Source of the DNA: JBCDKH01 sp964388485
Lineage (GTDB): Bacteria > Planctomycetota > Phycisphaerae > Tepidisphaerales > Tepidisphaeraceae
NCBI GenBank assembly: GCA_964388485.1
Contig: CAYMAS010000004.1
Location: 1 to 64,000 of the forward strand
Length of the DNA stretch: 64,000 bases
Direction: 5' to 3'
The first letter of the stretch is position 1. Each line of letters opens with the position of its first letter. The notes beneath the pieces are model-generated. The model did not search any database. It was not told the origin of the DNA and was given only the letters and a program-made list of their open reading frames with translations. Positions 34,083 through 43,076 of the stretch are shown in pieces. The position numbers were made by a program, and so were the translations under genes.

Positions 34083-35381
34083 ATGAACGGACCGGATGCA
34101 CCAACTTCTACATCTCCCACCGTCGGCACGAGCCTGCCACCAGATGTGGTAGCCGATCCCATTATCGATGTGCTGGCGGATGATGACGACGTCGACCTAG
34201 TCGGCCTGGGCGATCGACGGATCGTCCACAACTTCGCCGAGCCGCAGGCCGAGTATGCCGCACTCCACAAGGCCTGTGGCCTCATGCCGCGGGCGGATCT
34301 GGGGGTTGTCGAGGCCAAAGGCAAAGACGCGTTGAACTTCCTCAACAACCTTCTGACCAACGGCCTCATCGACAAGGAAACCAAGACGCCGATGACAATC
34401 GGCACCGGGTGTTACAGCTTTTTCCTAAACCTTAGAGGACGTGTCGTCGCGGACATGACGGTCCTGCGGGCGGAAGAGGATGCCGTTCTGCTGCTGACGA
34501 GTCGGCCGTTCGCCACGGTGCTGGCTAAATCGCTGGACCGCTACCGCTTCAGCGAAAAGGTGCGCTTCAACGTCTTGTCGGAAGCCCTGTACGTGCTGAG
34601 CCTCTTGGGCCCGACGCGTCTTGACGTGCTGAACGATGCGGCGGATCGATCAATGAAGATGCCGGAACGACCTGTTGGTTTCCCAGCCACTAGCTTCGTC
34701 CCGCTGAGCCAGACATCGATCGGCGGCGTGAGCGTGACCGCCCTGGAGCACCACGCCGGCGAGTTGCCGGCGACGCACCTGATCGTGCCGACGGATCGGG
34801 TGCTGGGGGTTTGGAATGACCTGACGACGCGGTTCGGCGAGACGGTGGACGACCGCCGCTACGGCCAGCGGCGGCTGCGGCCGGTGGGGTGGGCGATGTA
34901 CAACGCGGTGCGGATCGAGCACGGCGTGCCGCTGGTCGGCGTTGACTTCGAGCCGGCCCCGCCGAGTGTCCCGGGCCGGAAGAAAGACGCCGCACCGGAA
35001 CCCAAAGGTGGTTCGCTCCCTGCGGAAACCGGGCCGCTGTTCGACCTGGCCGTCAGCGTCACGAGCGGCTGCTATCTGGGCCAGGAAGTCGTCGCCCGCA
35101 TGCACGCCCGGCAGGCCCGGGCCAAGAACCTCGTCGGCCTGAAGATGTCGGAGGATGCACTTCCCGCCGCAGGCGTGCCGGTCGAAATTGACGAAAAGGA
35201 GGTGGGCGTCGTGACGAGCAGCACGTTATCGCCGGTTCTCTCGATGGCACCCATCGCGTTGGCGACGCTCAAGCGGCCGCACTTCGAGATCGGGACGAAG
35301 GTGATGGTTCCCGCCGAAGGACAGCGCGTCGAGGCGACGGTGGTCGATTTACCCTTTGTGCCAGTCGAGTCGCAGCTTTGA
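34083..35381 (+). CDS. Folate-binding YgfZ/GcvT-family protein
   Basis: 432 residues. YgfZ proteins use tetrahydrofolate and help repair or mature Fe-S enzymes. The GcvT fold is seen in ALHKACGLMPRADLGVVEAKGKD-like start, FLNNLLTNG, and the signature SGCYLGQEVVARMHARQ, where the Cys is the conserved YgfZ cysteine (KGCYxGQE). An insert (APPSVPGRKKDAAPEPKGG) interrupts the middle. ATG 34083 is used; upstream readings lack homology. This fits with SufB and the A-type carrier elsewhere in the window as Fe-S genes. Confidence 0.85.
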   Translation: MNGPDAPTSTSPTVGTSLPPDVVADPIIDVLADDDDVDLVGLGDRRIVHNFAEPQAEYAALHKACGLMPRADLGVVEAKGKDALNFLNNLLTNGLIDKETKTPMTIGTGCYSFFLNLRGRVVADMTVLRAEEDAVLLLTSRPFATVLAKSLDRYRFSEKVRFNVLSEALYVLSLLGPTRLDVLNDAADRSMKMPERPVGFPATSFVPLSQTSIGGVSVTALEHHAGELPATHLIVPTDRVLGVWNDLTTRFGETVDDRRYGQRRLRPVGWAMYNAVRIEHGVPLVGVDFEPAPPSVPGRKKDAAPEPKGGSLPAETGPLFDLAVSVTSGCYLGQEVVARMHARQARAKNLVGLKMSEDALPAAGVPVEIDEKEVGVVTSSTLSPVLSMAPIALATLKRPHFEIGTKVMVPAEGQRVEATVVDLPFVPVESQL

Positions 35382-35390
35382 GCCGCCCGC

Positions 35391-36191
35391 CTAGGCAGCG
35401 ACCCGCTGCGGTTCTCTTGCTGCGTGAAGCCGCTGCCCAATCTGCTGCGGCGTCGGCAGTCGATTGAGCCACTCTGCGGCTACATCATCGGTGAAGTCAG
35501 CGTTACGCGTGTACCGCAGCTCCTGCGACCGGTCCTGTGGAATGGCCGGCGGCAACGCTGGTTCTGTCAGCAGACACGCCAGCCGCTGGTGTGCCGCCTC
35601 GACAGCTCGCATGCCGAGTTCAAAGGCTTCGTAGTCCTTCACAGATGGGCGGACGTCTTCGAGGATCGGCCCACTGTCAAGGCCATGGCTGAGCCGGTGG
35701 AGCGTCGCCCCAACAAGCTCGGGCCGACCGTCGTACGCCGCCCAGAAGTTACAGCTGCTGCCGCGGTAGTACGGGCTGACGCCCATGTGGATGTTGATCG
35801 CCCCAAGCTCGACGAGCCGGTCCGCGAGCCAGCCTTTGATGTAGCTGCTGCCGAACACGACGATGGCATCTGCGTCAAGCGCGTCGCCGAACGCCTCGGT
35901 ATCGAGCCGGTTCAAATCCCCCATCTTCAGCGGCATTTCTCGAACATCGGCATCTGTTTGTGCAAATCGTGGCGTTCCGAAGACGAGCTCCTCCGCGGCG
36001 ATGACGCGGCTGAAGTAGTCCTGCATCGTCGGCGACTTCTTGAAGAAATCCGCCACCTCGCCAGGCCGAACCGTGTTGCACTCGCGGATGACGTTCACAC
36101 GACCCGCCAACGTGCCGAGTCGTTCGACAAGGGCCGTGTGTCGCGGTTGGTTGCTGGTGAAGACGGTGACGCTTGACAATGGCTTCTTCAT
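35391..36191 (-). CDS. Formyltransferase-family protein
   Basis: 266 residues. The formyl transferase fold is visible in DADAIVVFGSSYIKG, the active region INIHMGVSPYYRGSSCNFWA (Asn and His of the catalytic N-H-D set), and TLHRLSHGLDSGPIL with the Asp. The usual partners are methionyl-tRNA formyltransferase, GART and sugar N-formyltransferases (WbtJ/FdtF type). There is no anticodon/tRNA domain, and the next gene, 5 bp upstream, is a polysaccharide deacetylase, so an amino-sugar formyltransferase is the better guess. Confidence 0.82.
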   Translation of the reverse strand: MKKPLSSVTVFTSNQPRHTALVERLGTLAGRVNVIRECNTVRPGEVADFFKKSPTMQDYFSRVIAAEELVFGTPRFAQTDADVREMPLKMGDLNRLDTEAFGDALDADAIVVFGSSYIKGWLADRLVELGAINIHMGVSPYYRGSSCNFWAAYDGRPELVGATLHRLSHGLDSGPILEDVRPSVKDYEAFELGMRAVEAAHQRLACLLTEPALPPAIPQDRSQELRYTRNADFTDDVAAEWLNRLPTPQQIGQRLHAAREPQRVAA

Positions 36192-36196
36192 GACAT

Positions 36197-37144
36197 TCAG
36201 GCGGCGCGGCGGAGGGTGGAGTTCGGCAGGCGGGCGACGAGGTCAGCATGATCCTCACGCGGCAACTCGAGGGGACTGCGGTTCGGCATCGACTGCAGGT
36301 TTGCCCGGAAGCCGAGGGTAATGCCCATACCTTCGAGCAGACAAAGGGTTCCGTCGTCGTAGCTGTTGCAAGGGTGGCTGGCGGTCCGCGGAGTCTGTCC
36401 GAGAAGTTCCTGCAGGCACATGAGATTCTGGCTGTACTCAGCCTTCTGCTGCGTCGGCGGCAGACGATTGAGGCGTGTCGGGTGCGTGTGCGAATGCAAG
36501 CCGATGACGTGGCCACATCGGTGAAGCTGCCGAACCTGCTCGGGCGTTATCCAAAGGTCGCCAGCCAGCGACTGCGGCGTCACGCCGTGCTCTGCCATCA
36601 AGCGACGCATCGCATCGTGGTATCGAATCGGTCCTAGCACCTCATCGCGGATGAAGCGGAAACGGCGATCCTCCTTCGTGTAGAAGCCAAAAGCGTTCAG
36701 ATAGGTCCGCGGGTTGAAGCCACGAAGGTCGATTCGGCCCAGGCTCCGCTCGAACGTCTCGTAGAAGCCGGCCATCGTCTCGAAGTACCGCAACCTGAAC
36801 GTTCGGTAGATCTCCAACATCTCGATGCCGCCCTGCAGCGGCGAGGAGTAGACGAACCAGAAGGCGGTCAGGCCGTGGCGGCGTAGAACCGGCTCGGCGA
36901 TCTCGAACTGGCAGCCAAGCGCGTCATCAAAGGTGAGACAGCAGGCATCCTCGGCCAGCCGACCGGCCTCGTGCCGTTCGAGAAACTCATGCGCCGGCAG
37001 CAGGTTGCTCTCCCTGTCAAGGAGGTCCAGGACGGATCGGAAGGTTCCTGCATCGATGCTGCCGCCGCCGACCACGTGCTTTGACGCAGCGTCGCCGTGG
37101 AAGTGGTGGAACATCGTCCCGCGGCCGGTGGTCCTCGTCTGCAC
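36197..37144 (-). CDS. Polysaccharide deacetylase-family protein (NodB-like)
   Basis: 315 residues. NodB motifs: MT1 CLTFDDAL (catalytic Asp and metal Asp) and MT2 IGLHSHTHPTRL (metal His-x-x-x-His), then a late RANLQSMP. The N-terminus FHHFHGDAASKHVVGGGSI is typical of a subgroup found in carbohydrate clusters. It probably deacetylates an N-acetyl sugar in the cytoplasm since no signal is seen. GTG 37144 or ATG 37114 may be the start. It forms a likely operon with the formyltransferase gene: deacetylate, then formylate. Confidence 0.85.
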   Translation of the reverse strand: MQTRTTGRGTMFHHFHGDAASKHVVGGGSIDAGTFRSVLDLLDRESNLLPAHEFLERHEAGRLAEDACCLTFDDALGCQFEIAEPVLRRHGLTAFWFVYSSPLQGGIEMLEIYRTFRLRYFETMAGFYETFERSLGRIDLRGFNPRTYLNAFGFYTKEDRRFRFIRDEVLGPIRYHDAMRRLMAEHGVTPQSLAGDLWITPEQVRQLHRCGHVIGLHSHTHPTRLNRLPPTQQKAEYSQNLMCLQELLGQTPRTASHPCNSYDDGTLCLLEGMGITLGFRANLQSMPNRSPLELPREDHADLVARLPNSTLRRAA

Positions 37145-37180
37145 ACCCTGTTATCGGACACGCCGCGACCAGCGGGTCAA

Positions 37181-38125
37181 TTAGTCGTCCGCCGCGTCGC
37201 CCGACGGCACCCAGACCTTCAGTGCGTCCGGCACGATCTCCGCCGTCAGTCGGCCTGCACCGGTCCAGTCGCCGTCGACGTTGAACGGCATCTCAGGCTC
37301 TGCCCAAACCTCGATCTTCTTGCCGATGAGGTGCTGCGTCAGGTCACTCTTGAGCACGTTCCCGGACATGAATCGGGCCGACACATCGGCGAGTTCCAGC
37401 AGGTTGCCGGGCGTCGTGGCGACGATGTCGAGCTGGCCGTCGCTCGGATCGGCCTTTGGGGCGACGCTGATTCCGCCGCCGGCATAGCGGGCACTGGCGA
37501 CAACGACGTTGAGCACCGTCATCTCCTGCGGCTCGCCATCGTCGAGCCGGAGGTGCAGCGTGTGCGGCACGAGCTCCGTCGCCGTCTCGACGGCCGCCCG
37601 GACGTAAGCCAGGGGCCCCCACCGCTTCTTGAGCTTCGGCGTCAGCGACTTTTGCAGCTTGGAGCTGAACCCCCCTGCGATAACGTTGACCGCGTAGCCG
37701 CTTTCAATCCCGTGGCCACCGTCGAGCCGCCAGCGAATGACGTCGAGCGAACGCAGCCGGCCCGTCTCGTGCAGCTTGACCGCTTCCATCGGCTCGAGCG
37801 GCAGATCCAGAGCCCGCGACAGATCGTTGCCCGTGCCCAGCGGCACAATCAGCAGCGACGGCATGATCTCAACTCCCGCATCTCGAGCCCGCATGAGGCC
37901 TGACACGGCCAACGAGATGGTGCCGTCTCCACCCGCGACGCCCAGAGTCGTGATGCCCTCCTTCGCCGCTTGTGCGGCCTGGTCGGCGACGTGTGTAGCG
38001 CTCGTCGTTTGGCAGACACCGGACGACGGCATCGACCTGCAGAGCGATTCCAGCTCGTCGGTATCGCCCGCACTTCCGGCTTGCGGGTTGATGAGCAGGC
38101 GAAGGTGGGACGTGTCGGCAGCCAA
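37181..38125 (-). CDS. Diacylglycerol kinase-family lipid kinase (YegS/DgkB type)
   Basis: 314 residues. The DAGK catalytic domain shows LLINPQAGSAGD, the nucleotide loop VAGGDGTISLAV and PLGTGNDLSRAL, then the long beta C-terminal domain with FNVDGDW. It phosphorylates a lipid such as diacylglycerol or phosphatidylglycerol at the inner membrane. It lies 36 bp downstream of nothing on its strand and divergent from nuoC, so it is probably a single gene. Confidence 0.9.
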   Translation of the reverse strand: MAADTSHLRLLINPQAGSAGDTDELESLCRSMPSSGVCQTTSATHVADQAAQAAKEGITTLGVAGGDGTISLAVSGLMRARDAGVEIMPSLLIVPLGTGNDLSRALDLPLEPMEAVKLHETGRLRSLDVIRWRLDGGHGIESGYAVNVIAGGFSSKLQKSLTPKLKKRWGPLAYVRAAVETATELVPHTLHLRLDDGEPQEMTVLNVVVASARYAGGGISVAPKADPSDGQLDIVATTPGNLLELADVSARFMSGNVLKSDLTQHLIGKKIEVWAEPEMPFNVDGDWTGAGRLTAEIVPDALKVWVPSGDAADD

Positions 38126-38228
38126 ATCGTTTTGAAGGGCAAGTGATTCAGGCGTCGGGTAAGCGACTGCTGGTGGTAAACCTTCGCCTCATTGACCCGC
38201 TCCCGCAACGGCTGAATGATCTTGGCAG

Positions 38229-38858
38229 ATGAGCGTTCCGGAGACCAATCGTGGCACCAACACTGTCTTCACGTCCACGCGGAAGATTACGCACCCGGCG
38301 CTCGACAAGCTTCGCGAGCAGTTCGCGGGCAAAGGTCTTACCGCTGGTGAATTTCGCGACATGGTGACGGTCAACGTTCCGCGCGATCAGATCGTGGACG
38401 TCTGCACGTTCCTGCGTGATGACGAAGCATTGCGTTTCGACCTGCTCCACGAGCTCGGTGCGATGGACTACCTCAAGTTTCCGGGCGGCGCACCGGGTCG
38501 CTTCTGCGTGACCTACGGCCTGACGAGCACGAGAACCAACAGCCGTCTCTGGCTCAAAGTCTTCCTCGATCCCGAGCGTGACACGGCGGCTGGCGTCGAG
38601 GAGTTCAATGACGAAGACGCCTTCGAGAAAGGTGACCCCGGCCTGATGGTCGACAGCCTGACAGGCGTTTACGCCGGTGCCGAGTGGCCGGAGCGGGAGG
38701 CTTACGACATGTTCGGCATCATCTTCCGCGGCCATCCGGACCTCCGCCGCCTGCTGACGTGGAACGGCTTCAACGCTCGACCGCTCCGCAAAGACTACCC
38801 GCTTCGGGGTGTCGGCGAGCGGGAAGACTACCCGATTGTCACACGCGAAACCGCGTAG
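38229..38858 (+). CDS. nuoC: NADH-quinone oxidoreductase subunit C (NuoC)
   Basis: 209 residues, the 30-kDa subunit of complex I in the peripheral arm. The family signature EREAYDMFGIIFRGHPDLRRLLT (first part EREAYDMFGI) and the C-terminal LRKDYPLRG are intact. No other nuo genes are within 20 kb on either side, so complex I genes are dispersed in this genome, or this subunit is split from the main operon. ATG 38229 is used. Confidence 0.93.
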   Translation: MSVPETNRGTNTVFTSTRKITHPALDKLREQFAGKGLTAGEFRDMVTVNVPRDQIVDVCTFLRDDEALRFDLLHELGAMDYLKFPGGAPGRFCVTYGLTSTRTNSRLWLKVFLDPERDTAAGVEEFNDEDAFEKGDPGLMVDSLTGVYAGAEWPEREAYDMFGIIFRGHPDLRRLLTWNGFNARPLRKDYPLRGVGEREDYPIVTRETA

Positions 38859-38959
38859 CCGGTGCAGAAGGACCGCGACACAAAGTTCAGGCAATAACCA
38901 GTACAGGGTCTGCTCGAACCGGCAGCTCCTGAAGGCGTAGGTTCTGGACGCCTTTGCTC

Positions 38960-40780
38960 ATGAACCTGACCCGCCCGCTCGCCGCCAGAACCGTTCGCTC
39001 CTCGCTCCTGCTCGCCGTTGCTCTGGCGACGCCGACGCTGGCGCAGGTTGATCCTTTCGACGCGGGTAATTACTACGACAACGTCAGCGGAACCGGGGCG
39101 GCGCTCAAGAACTCGATCGAGCAGCGGCTCAAATCCGGCCACTTCCAAACAACCTACGGCACCGCACGCTACGCCCTGAAGTTCACGGACGAAGATCCGG
39201 ACCAGCCAGGCAACGTCCTGCTCGTCTACAACCGCATCTCCACCGACGGCGACTGGCAGGACGCGCTCTTCGCCACGCGAGAGCACGTCTGGCCGCGAAG
39301 TCGTCTTGGCACCAACGGCTCCAACAGCACCGCCGGCCGATTCGGCGACTTGCACATGCTCAAGCCGAGTGACCAGTCGACCAATTCCAACCGCGGCAAC
39401 GACAGCTTCGGCACGGTCAACACTACAGGCGGCAACCGTGGCGTCGGCGAGTTCTACTACCCCGGCGACGTCGACGCCGGCGACATGGCCCGCATCGCTT
39501 TCTACGCGGCCACACGGTGGCAAGACGACGGTTTGGAGCTTGTCAACGGTGCCGGCAGCGCCTCGAGCCGGCAAATGGGCGATTTGGCCTCGCTGCTGCG
39601 TTACCACTACCGCGATACGCCCGACACCTTCGAGCGGAATCGCAATCAGATCATCTACGACTTCTACACGAGCAACCGCAACGCCTACATCGACCGGCCC
39701 GAGTACGTCTGGAGCGTCTTTGCCGATCAGGAGAACGACACGCAGCTGACGCTCGCTGGCAGCACCGCTTCGGCTGACGGCTCGAGCGAACTGTCGATCG
39801 ACTTCGGTAAGCGCATTGTCGGAACAGAGGGACCTTCTTCCTTGCCGTTGATTCTCGATAAAAGCGGCGTCGATGGCACTTACTACAGCGTCACGTCGAC
39901 GGGCAACGCGTCGTCGTCGCTCGAAGGTCGGTACAACGCCTTCGAAATGGACTCGGCCGGCTCGACGTTCCTCGACGTCTCGCTCGAGACGAACGGCATC
40001 GGCAGCTACAGCGGCACGGTCGTCGTCGACAACCTCGATGTCACCACCCAAGGCGGCACCGGCCGCGGGGCCAACGACGGCAACGACGTTGTCAGCCTCT
40101 TCTCGACCATCGTCGCTCCGAGCAACGCGTCCTTCTCCAGCACGAACGACAACGAAGCGCTGACGCTCGACCTTGGCATCGTCGGCCGTGATCTTGGCGT
40201 TGTTGGGCAGGCGTTCGACATCTTCAACTTCGACAACAACGGCGTCGGGTCTGACCTCGTGGCAGGCCTCGACTTCGACGGGTTCGAGATCGTCAGCGGC
40301 GACCAAGCCGCTTTCGATGTCGACGGCGACTTCTCCAACGCGGCAGCGGATGGCATCAAACAGAGTCTGGTCGTGCGGCTGCTCGACGACGCTCTTGGCA
40401 GCTTCTCAGCGGACATCGCCCTCTTCTTCAGCGACGCCGACGACGTCGCTGGCGGCAGTGCAGCGGGCATCGGCGACGGGTTGGGCCTCTTTGTCACCGG
40501 CGAGGTTCGCGTTGGGGGCGATGCCGATGGCGATGGCGAGGTCTCGTTGGCCGATTTCACCATTCTCCGCAACGGCTTTGGGCAAGATGGCCTCGGCTTC
40601 GTCGGCGGCGACTTTGACAACGACGGCACGGTCTCGTTGGCGGACTTCACAATCCTGCGCAACAACTTCGGCACCGCAGGCGACCTTGCAGTACTCGACG
40701 CGTGGCGTGCTACGGTGCCGGAGCCGACAAGCCTGACGCTTCTCGCCCTCGGCGGGCTCTTCCTGCGTCGCCGTCGGTGA
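38960..40780 (+). CDS. Secreted endonuclease I with dockerin-like repeats and PEP-CTERM tail
   Basis: 606 residues. Signal peptide (LLAVALATPTLAQ); residues about 25-270 form the EndA/endonuclease I domain with the His-Me finger HVWPRSRLG, then RFGDLHMLKPSDQSTN (metal Asn/His). A beta region of about 190 residues follows (GKRIVGTEGPSSLP, VDNLDVTTQ). Near 510-560 are two dockerin-like EF-hands (DADGDGEVSLADFTILR and DFDNDGTVSLADFTILR), then the PEP-CTERM signal VPEPTSLTLLALGG with RRRR. It should cut DNA outside the cell while anchored or sorted by an exosortase. ATG 38960 is the start. Confidence 0.93.
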   Translation: MNLTRPLAARTVRSSLLLAVALATPTLAQVDPFDAGNYYDNVSGTGAALKNSIEQRLKSGHFQTTYGTARYALKFTDEDPDQPGNVLLVYNRISTDGDWQDALFATREHVWPRSRLGTNGSNSTAGRFGDLHMLKPSDQSTNSNRGNDSFGTVNTTGGNRGVGEFYYPGDVDAGDMARIAFYAATRWQDDGLELVNGAGSASSRQMGDLASLLRYHYRDTPDTFERNRNQIIYDFYTSNRNAYIDRPEYVWSVFADQENDTQLTLAGSTASADGSSELSIDFGKRIVGTEGPSSLPLILDKSGVDGTYYSVTSTGNASSSLEGRYNAFEMDSAGSTFLDVSLETNGIGSYSGTVVVDNLDVTTQGGTGRGANDGNDVVSLFSTIVAPSNASFSSTNDNEALTLDLGIVGRDLGVVGQAFDIFNFDNNGVGSDLVAGLDFDGFEIVSGDQAAFDVDGDFSNAAADGIKQSLVVRLLDDALGSFSADIALFFSDADDVAGGSAAGIGDGLGLFVTGEVRVGGDADGDGEVSLADFTILRNGFGQDGLGFVGGDFDNDGTVSLADFTILRNNFGTAGDLAVLDAWRATVPEPTSLTLLALGGLFLRRRR

Positions 40781-40808
40781 TTGCCTTGCAATGCTCCAGA
40801 CAGACGAC

Positions 40809-40834
40809 AAGCCGCGAACTCGAGTCCGCGGCTT
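40809..40834 (+). terminator. Rho-independent-like terminator after endonuclease gene
   Basis: An 8-bp perfect stem (AAGCCGCG and CGCGGCTT) with a ten-base loop lies 28 bp after the stop, followed by a pyrimidine run CTTCTTCG. It sits between convergent genes ending at 40780 and 40870. Confidence 0.7.
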
Positions 40835-40869
40835 CTTCTTCGTGAGCGGTCGAGTGCGATCGTCGACCG

Positions 40870-41844
40870 TTACCGCTTGCCGCCGCTGCGACGTTCGTTG
40901 CGGCGGGCATATTCGATGCTGTACCGCGTCCATGGACGGGCTTCGAGACGCTGCTTCGCGATCATCTGACCGGTGCCTTCGCAGATGCCATAGGTCTGGT
41001 CGTCGATCTTCGACAACGCGTGGTCGATCTCTTCAATGACGCGACGGGCCCGGTCGGCGAGGCTGAGGGTGAATTCCTGCTCGTACATGTCTGTTCCGAC
41101 ATCGGCCATGTGGACCGGTAGCGTGCTGAGGTTGGCCCCGTCGCTTTGCAGGGCTTCTTTCTCCATCGCGTCTATGTCGCCGAGCAACTGCCGACGGTGT
41201 GTGGAGAGGAGCTGGCGGAACTTCTCGAGATCTTTTTCGCTCAGCTTGGTCTTCTCGAGTCGGGGCTTGTCGGCGAAGGCATCATCGGCGGCCCCGTCAC
41301 TGCCGGGTTTGCCGGCGAGAAAGCTCAGGCCGCTGCCGACCGTCGGAGCGGCGGCGGACGAATCGACGGCGGACGCTTTGACGTCAACCTCGTCGGCGGA
41401 CAGCTCCGGCTTCTTCGTGATCGGCTTCTTGCCGGCCGGCTTCTTGGGAACCTTCTTCGCAGCCGTCTTGTTCGGGTTCGACCTGGCCTTAGCAGCTTTG
41501 GTTGCGGCCTTCTTCTGAGCAGCGGCGGCGGTCGACTGAGCGGGCTTCTTCGCCGCGGTGGTCCGAGCTGAGACCTTCTTCACCGTCTTCTTGGCAGCTT
41601 TCTTCGGAGCCGCGGGCTTCTCTGCCACCGTCTTCTTGCTCGTGGAAAGTTTTTTGCTAGCGACAGGTTTCTTGCTGACGACGTTCTTCTTGCCCGCAAC
41701 GGTCTTCTCGGCCGTCGTCTTCTTGGCAGCCTTCTTCACCGACGATTTCGGCGGTTTAGCGGCTTTGGCAGGCGTAGCCTTCTTGCCGCTGGTCTTGGCG
41801 ACAGTCTTCTTTTTGGCAGGAGCCTTCTTGGCGCTTTTGGCCAC
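40870..41844 (-). CDS. DksA/TraR-like protein with long histone-like Lys/Ala tail
   Basis: 324 residues from GTG 41844. Residues 1 to about 160 are Lys/Ala/Pro-rich repeats (KKAPAKKKTVAKTSGKKA) like histone H1 or AlgP tails, likely DNA or RNA binding. Residues about 190-324 resemble DksA/TraR: coiled coil (EKDLEKFRQLLSTHRRQLL), SLADRARRVIEEIDHALSKID and YGICEGTGQMIAKQRLEARP. DksA has four zinc cysteines; here only the first remains (C-x-x-T, then S and A), so the zinc finger is lost. It probably binds RNA polymerase or nucleic acid. A far upstream ATG in frame exists but adds unrelated sequence. Confidence 0.82.
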   Translation of the reverse strand: MAKSAKKAPAKKKTVAKTSGKKATPAKAAKPPKSSVKKAAKKTTAEKTVAGKKNVVSKKPVASKKLSTSKKTVAEKPAAPKKAAKKTVKKVSARTTAAKKPAQSTAAAAQKKAATKAAKARSNPNKTAAKKVPKKPAGKKPITKKPELSADEVDVKASAVDSSAAAPTVGSGLSFLAGKPGSDGAADDAFADKPRLEKTKLSEKDLEKFRQLLSTHRRQLLGDIDAMEKEALQSDGANLSTLPVHMADVGTDMYEQEFTLSLADRARRVIEEIDHALSKIDDQTYGICEGTGQMIAKQRLEARPWTRYSIEYARRNERRSGGKR

Positions 41845-42107
41845 GCTGATCTCGCTGATGAGGATGCGGATGGAGCCCGGCAGGCTCCGGAGAAGGCGGC
41901 TCGAAGGCCGCGTGCACGGCCTGTCAGCCGTTGCCAGAGCGGAAGTTGCACCCGAAAAGGCTGGCCCCTGTCCTGGTGAGGGGCGGACCATAGCGGGCGG
42001 CCGACGCTTGTCAATACGACGACGCCTGGACGACACCGCCTGCTCCCCGATGGAATGGTCCGCCGCGACCGGCCGCCTCCGACCGCCGCCGCGGATACGC
42101 TACAGCC
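41845..42107. other. Divergent intergenic region, 263 bp
   Basis: The largest gap of the window, between the divergent DksA-like gene and the GT9 gene. It holds no convincing ORF. Just upstream of the DksA-like start are GC inverted repeats (GGAGCC/GGCTCC at about 41872-41888 and GCGGC/GCCGC at about 41896-41911) that could fold in the 5' leader of that transcript. Promoters for both genes should be here, but I cannot place -35/-10 boxes with confidence. Confidence 0.4.
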
Positions 42108-43076
42108 GTGGCGAAGCAGAAACTGCCCAAGTTGCCACCCCTGCCCGGTGCTGCCGACGCAGGCCGCAACGTGCTCTTCTTCCACCACGGCGGTCTGGGC
42201 GACTTCGTCCTGACGTGGCCGATCCTCCTCGGTGCGGCCCGCGTCATGGCCCAAAGCCGCGTGCTCGCCATCGTGGGTGAGGATCGCGGCAAGCTGGCGG
42301 AAGCGGTGCTGCGAGTCGAATGCCGCGATGTCGAGAATGGCTGGTCCGCGCTCTATGGAAATCGTGGGCTGCCCGAGCGGCCGATGAAGCTGCTGACCCG
42401 AACCGGCCACGTCATCTCCTTTGTTGCTCCTCCGGGTTCAGCTTGGGAGCAGTCGATCCGCCGGCACGCTCCCGATGCGAAGGTGACAATGCTCGTCCCG
42501 CCGCCACGGGATCTGGCGGGGCAGCACGCCATCGACTATCTTCTGAGCCAGCTGAGCGACGAGCCGATGCTCCAAGCCGGGACGCTCGGCATCGTCGAGA
42601 GCATCGGCAAGACCGGCCTGATGCCGCGGCTGCACGACCCGAAGGGACCGCTCGTGCTCCACGTCGGCAGCGGTTCATCGTCGAAGAACTGGCCGATCTC
42701 GTCGTGGATCGACCTAGCAGGTAAACTGCGTGAGAAGAAGCGTCGCGTCCGCGTCGTCCTCGGCGAGGCAGAGCAGGAGCGGGTGTCCGCCTACGAGATG
42801 ACCGTCTTGGCTGAAGTCGCCGACGTCCAGACGCCGAAGGACCTGAGCGAGCTGCTCTTCCTGCTCCGTGGTTCCGGTGCATTCATCGGTCACGACTCCG
42901 GGCCGACGCACCTGGCGGCGATGTGCGGCCTGCCTACCCATGCGATTTTCGGTCCGGCGAGCGATCCGGCGGTTTGGGGACCGGTCGGTCCCCGCGTCAC
43001 GACCGGGCGGACGGATGATCTGGACGCACTTGAAGCCGATCTCGTCGCAAGCGACGTTCGGCAGCTTCTGGCGTGA
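42108..43076 (+). CDS. Glycosyltransferase family 9 (LPS heptosyltransferase-like)
   Basis: 322 residues from GTG 42108. GT9/ADP-heptose:LPS heptosyltransferase features: VLFFHHGGLGDFVLTWPIL at the N-terminus, LVLHVGSGSSSKNWP, and the sugar-nucleotide site FIGHDSGPTHLAAMCGLPTHAIFG. It transfers a sugar, typically heptose, to the LPS core at the inner face of the membrane. It overlaps uppS by GTGA, so lipid carrier synthesis and glycan assembly are translated together. Confidence 0.9.
   Translation: MAKQKLPKLPPLPGAADAGRNVLFFHHGGLGDFVLTWPILLGAARVMAQSRVLAIVGEDRGKLAEAVLRVECRDVENGWSALYGNRGLPERPMKLLTRTGHVISFVAPPGSAWEQSIRRHAPDAKVTMLVPPPRDLAGQHAIDYLLSQLSDEPMLQAGTLGIVESIGKTGLMPRLHDPKGPLVLHVGSGSSSKNWPISSWIDLAGKLREKKRRVRVVLGEAEQERVSAYEMTVLAEVADVQTPKDLSELLFLLRGSGAFIGHDSGPTHLAAMCGLPTHAIFGPASDPAVWGPVGPRVTTGRTDDLDALEADLVASDVRQLLA

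Noticed and set aside
38828..40306. Minus-strand ORF of 492 codons
   Set aside because: Antisense shadow of the endonuclease I gene; the plus strand has signal peptide, His-Me motif and PEP-CTERM tail.
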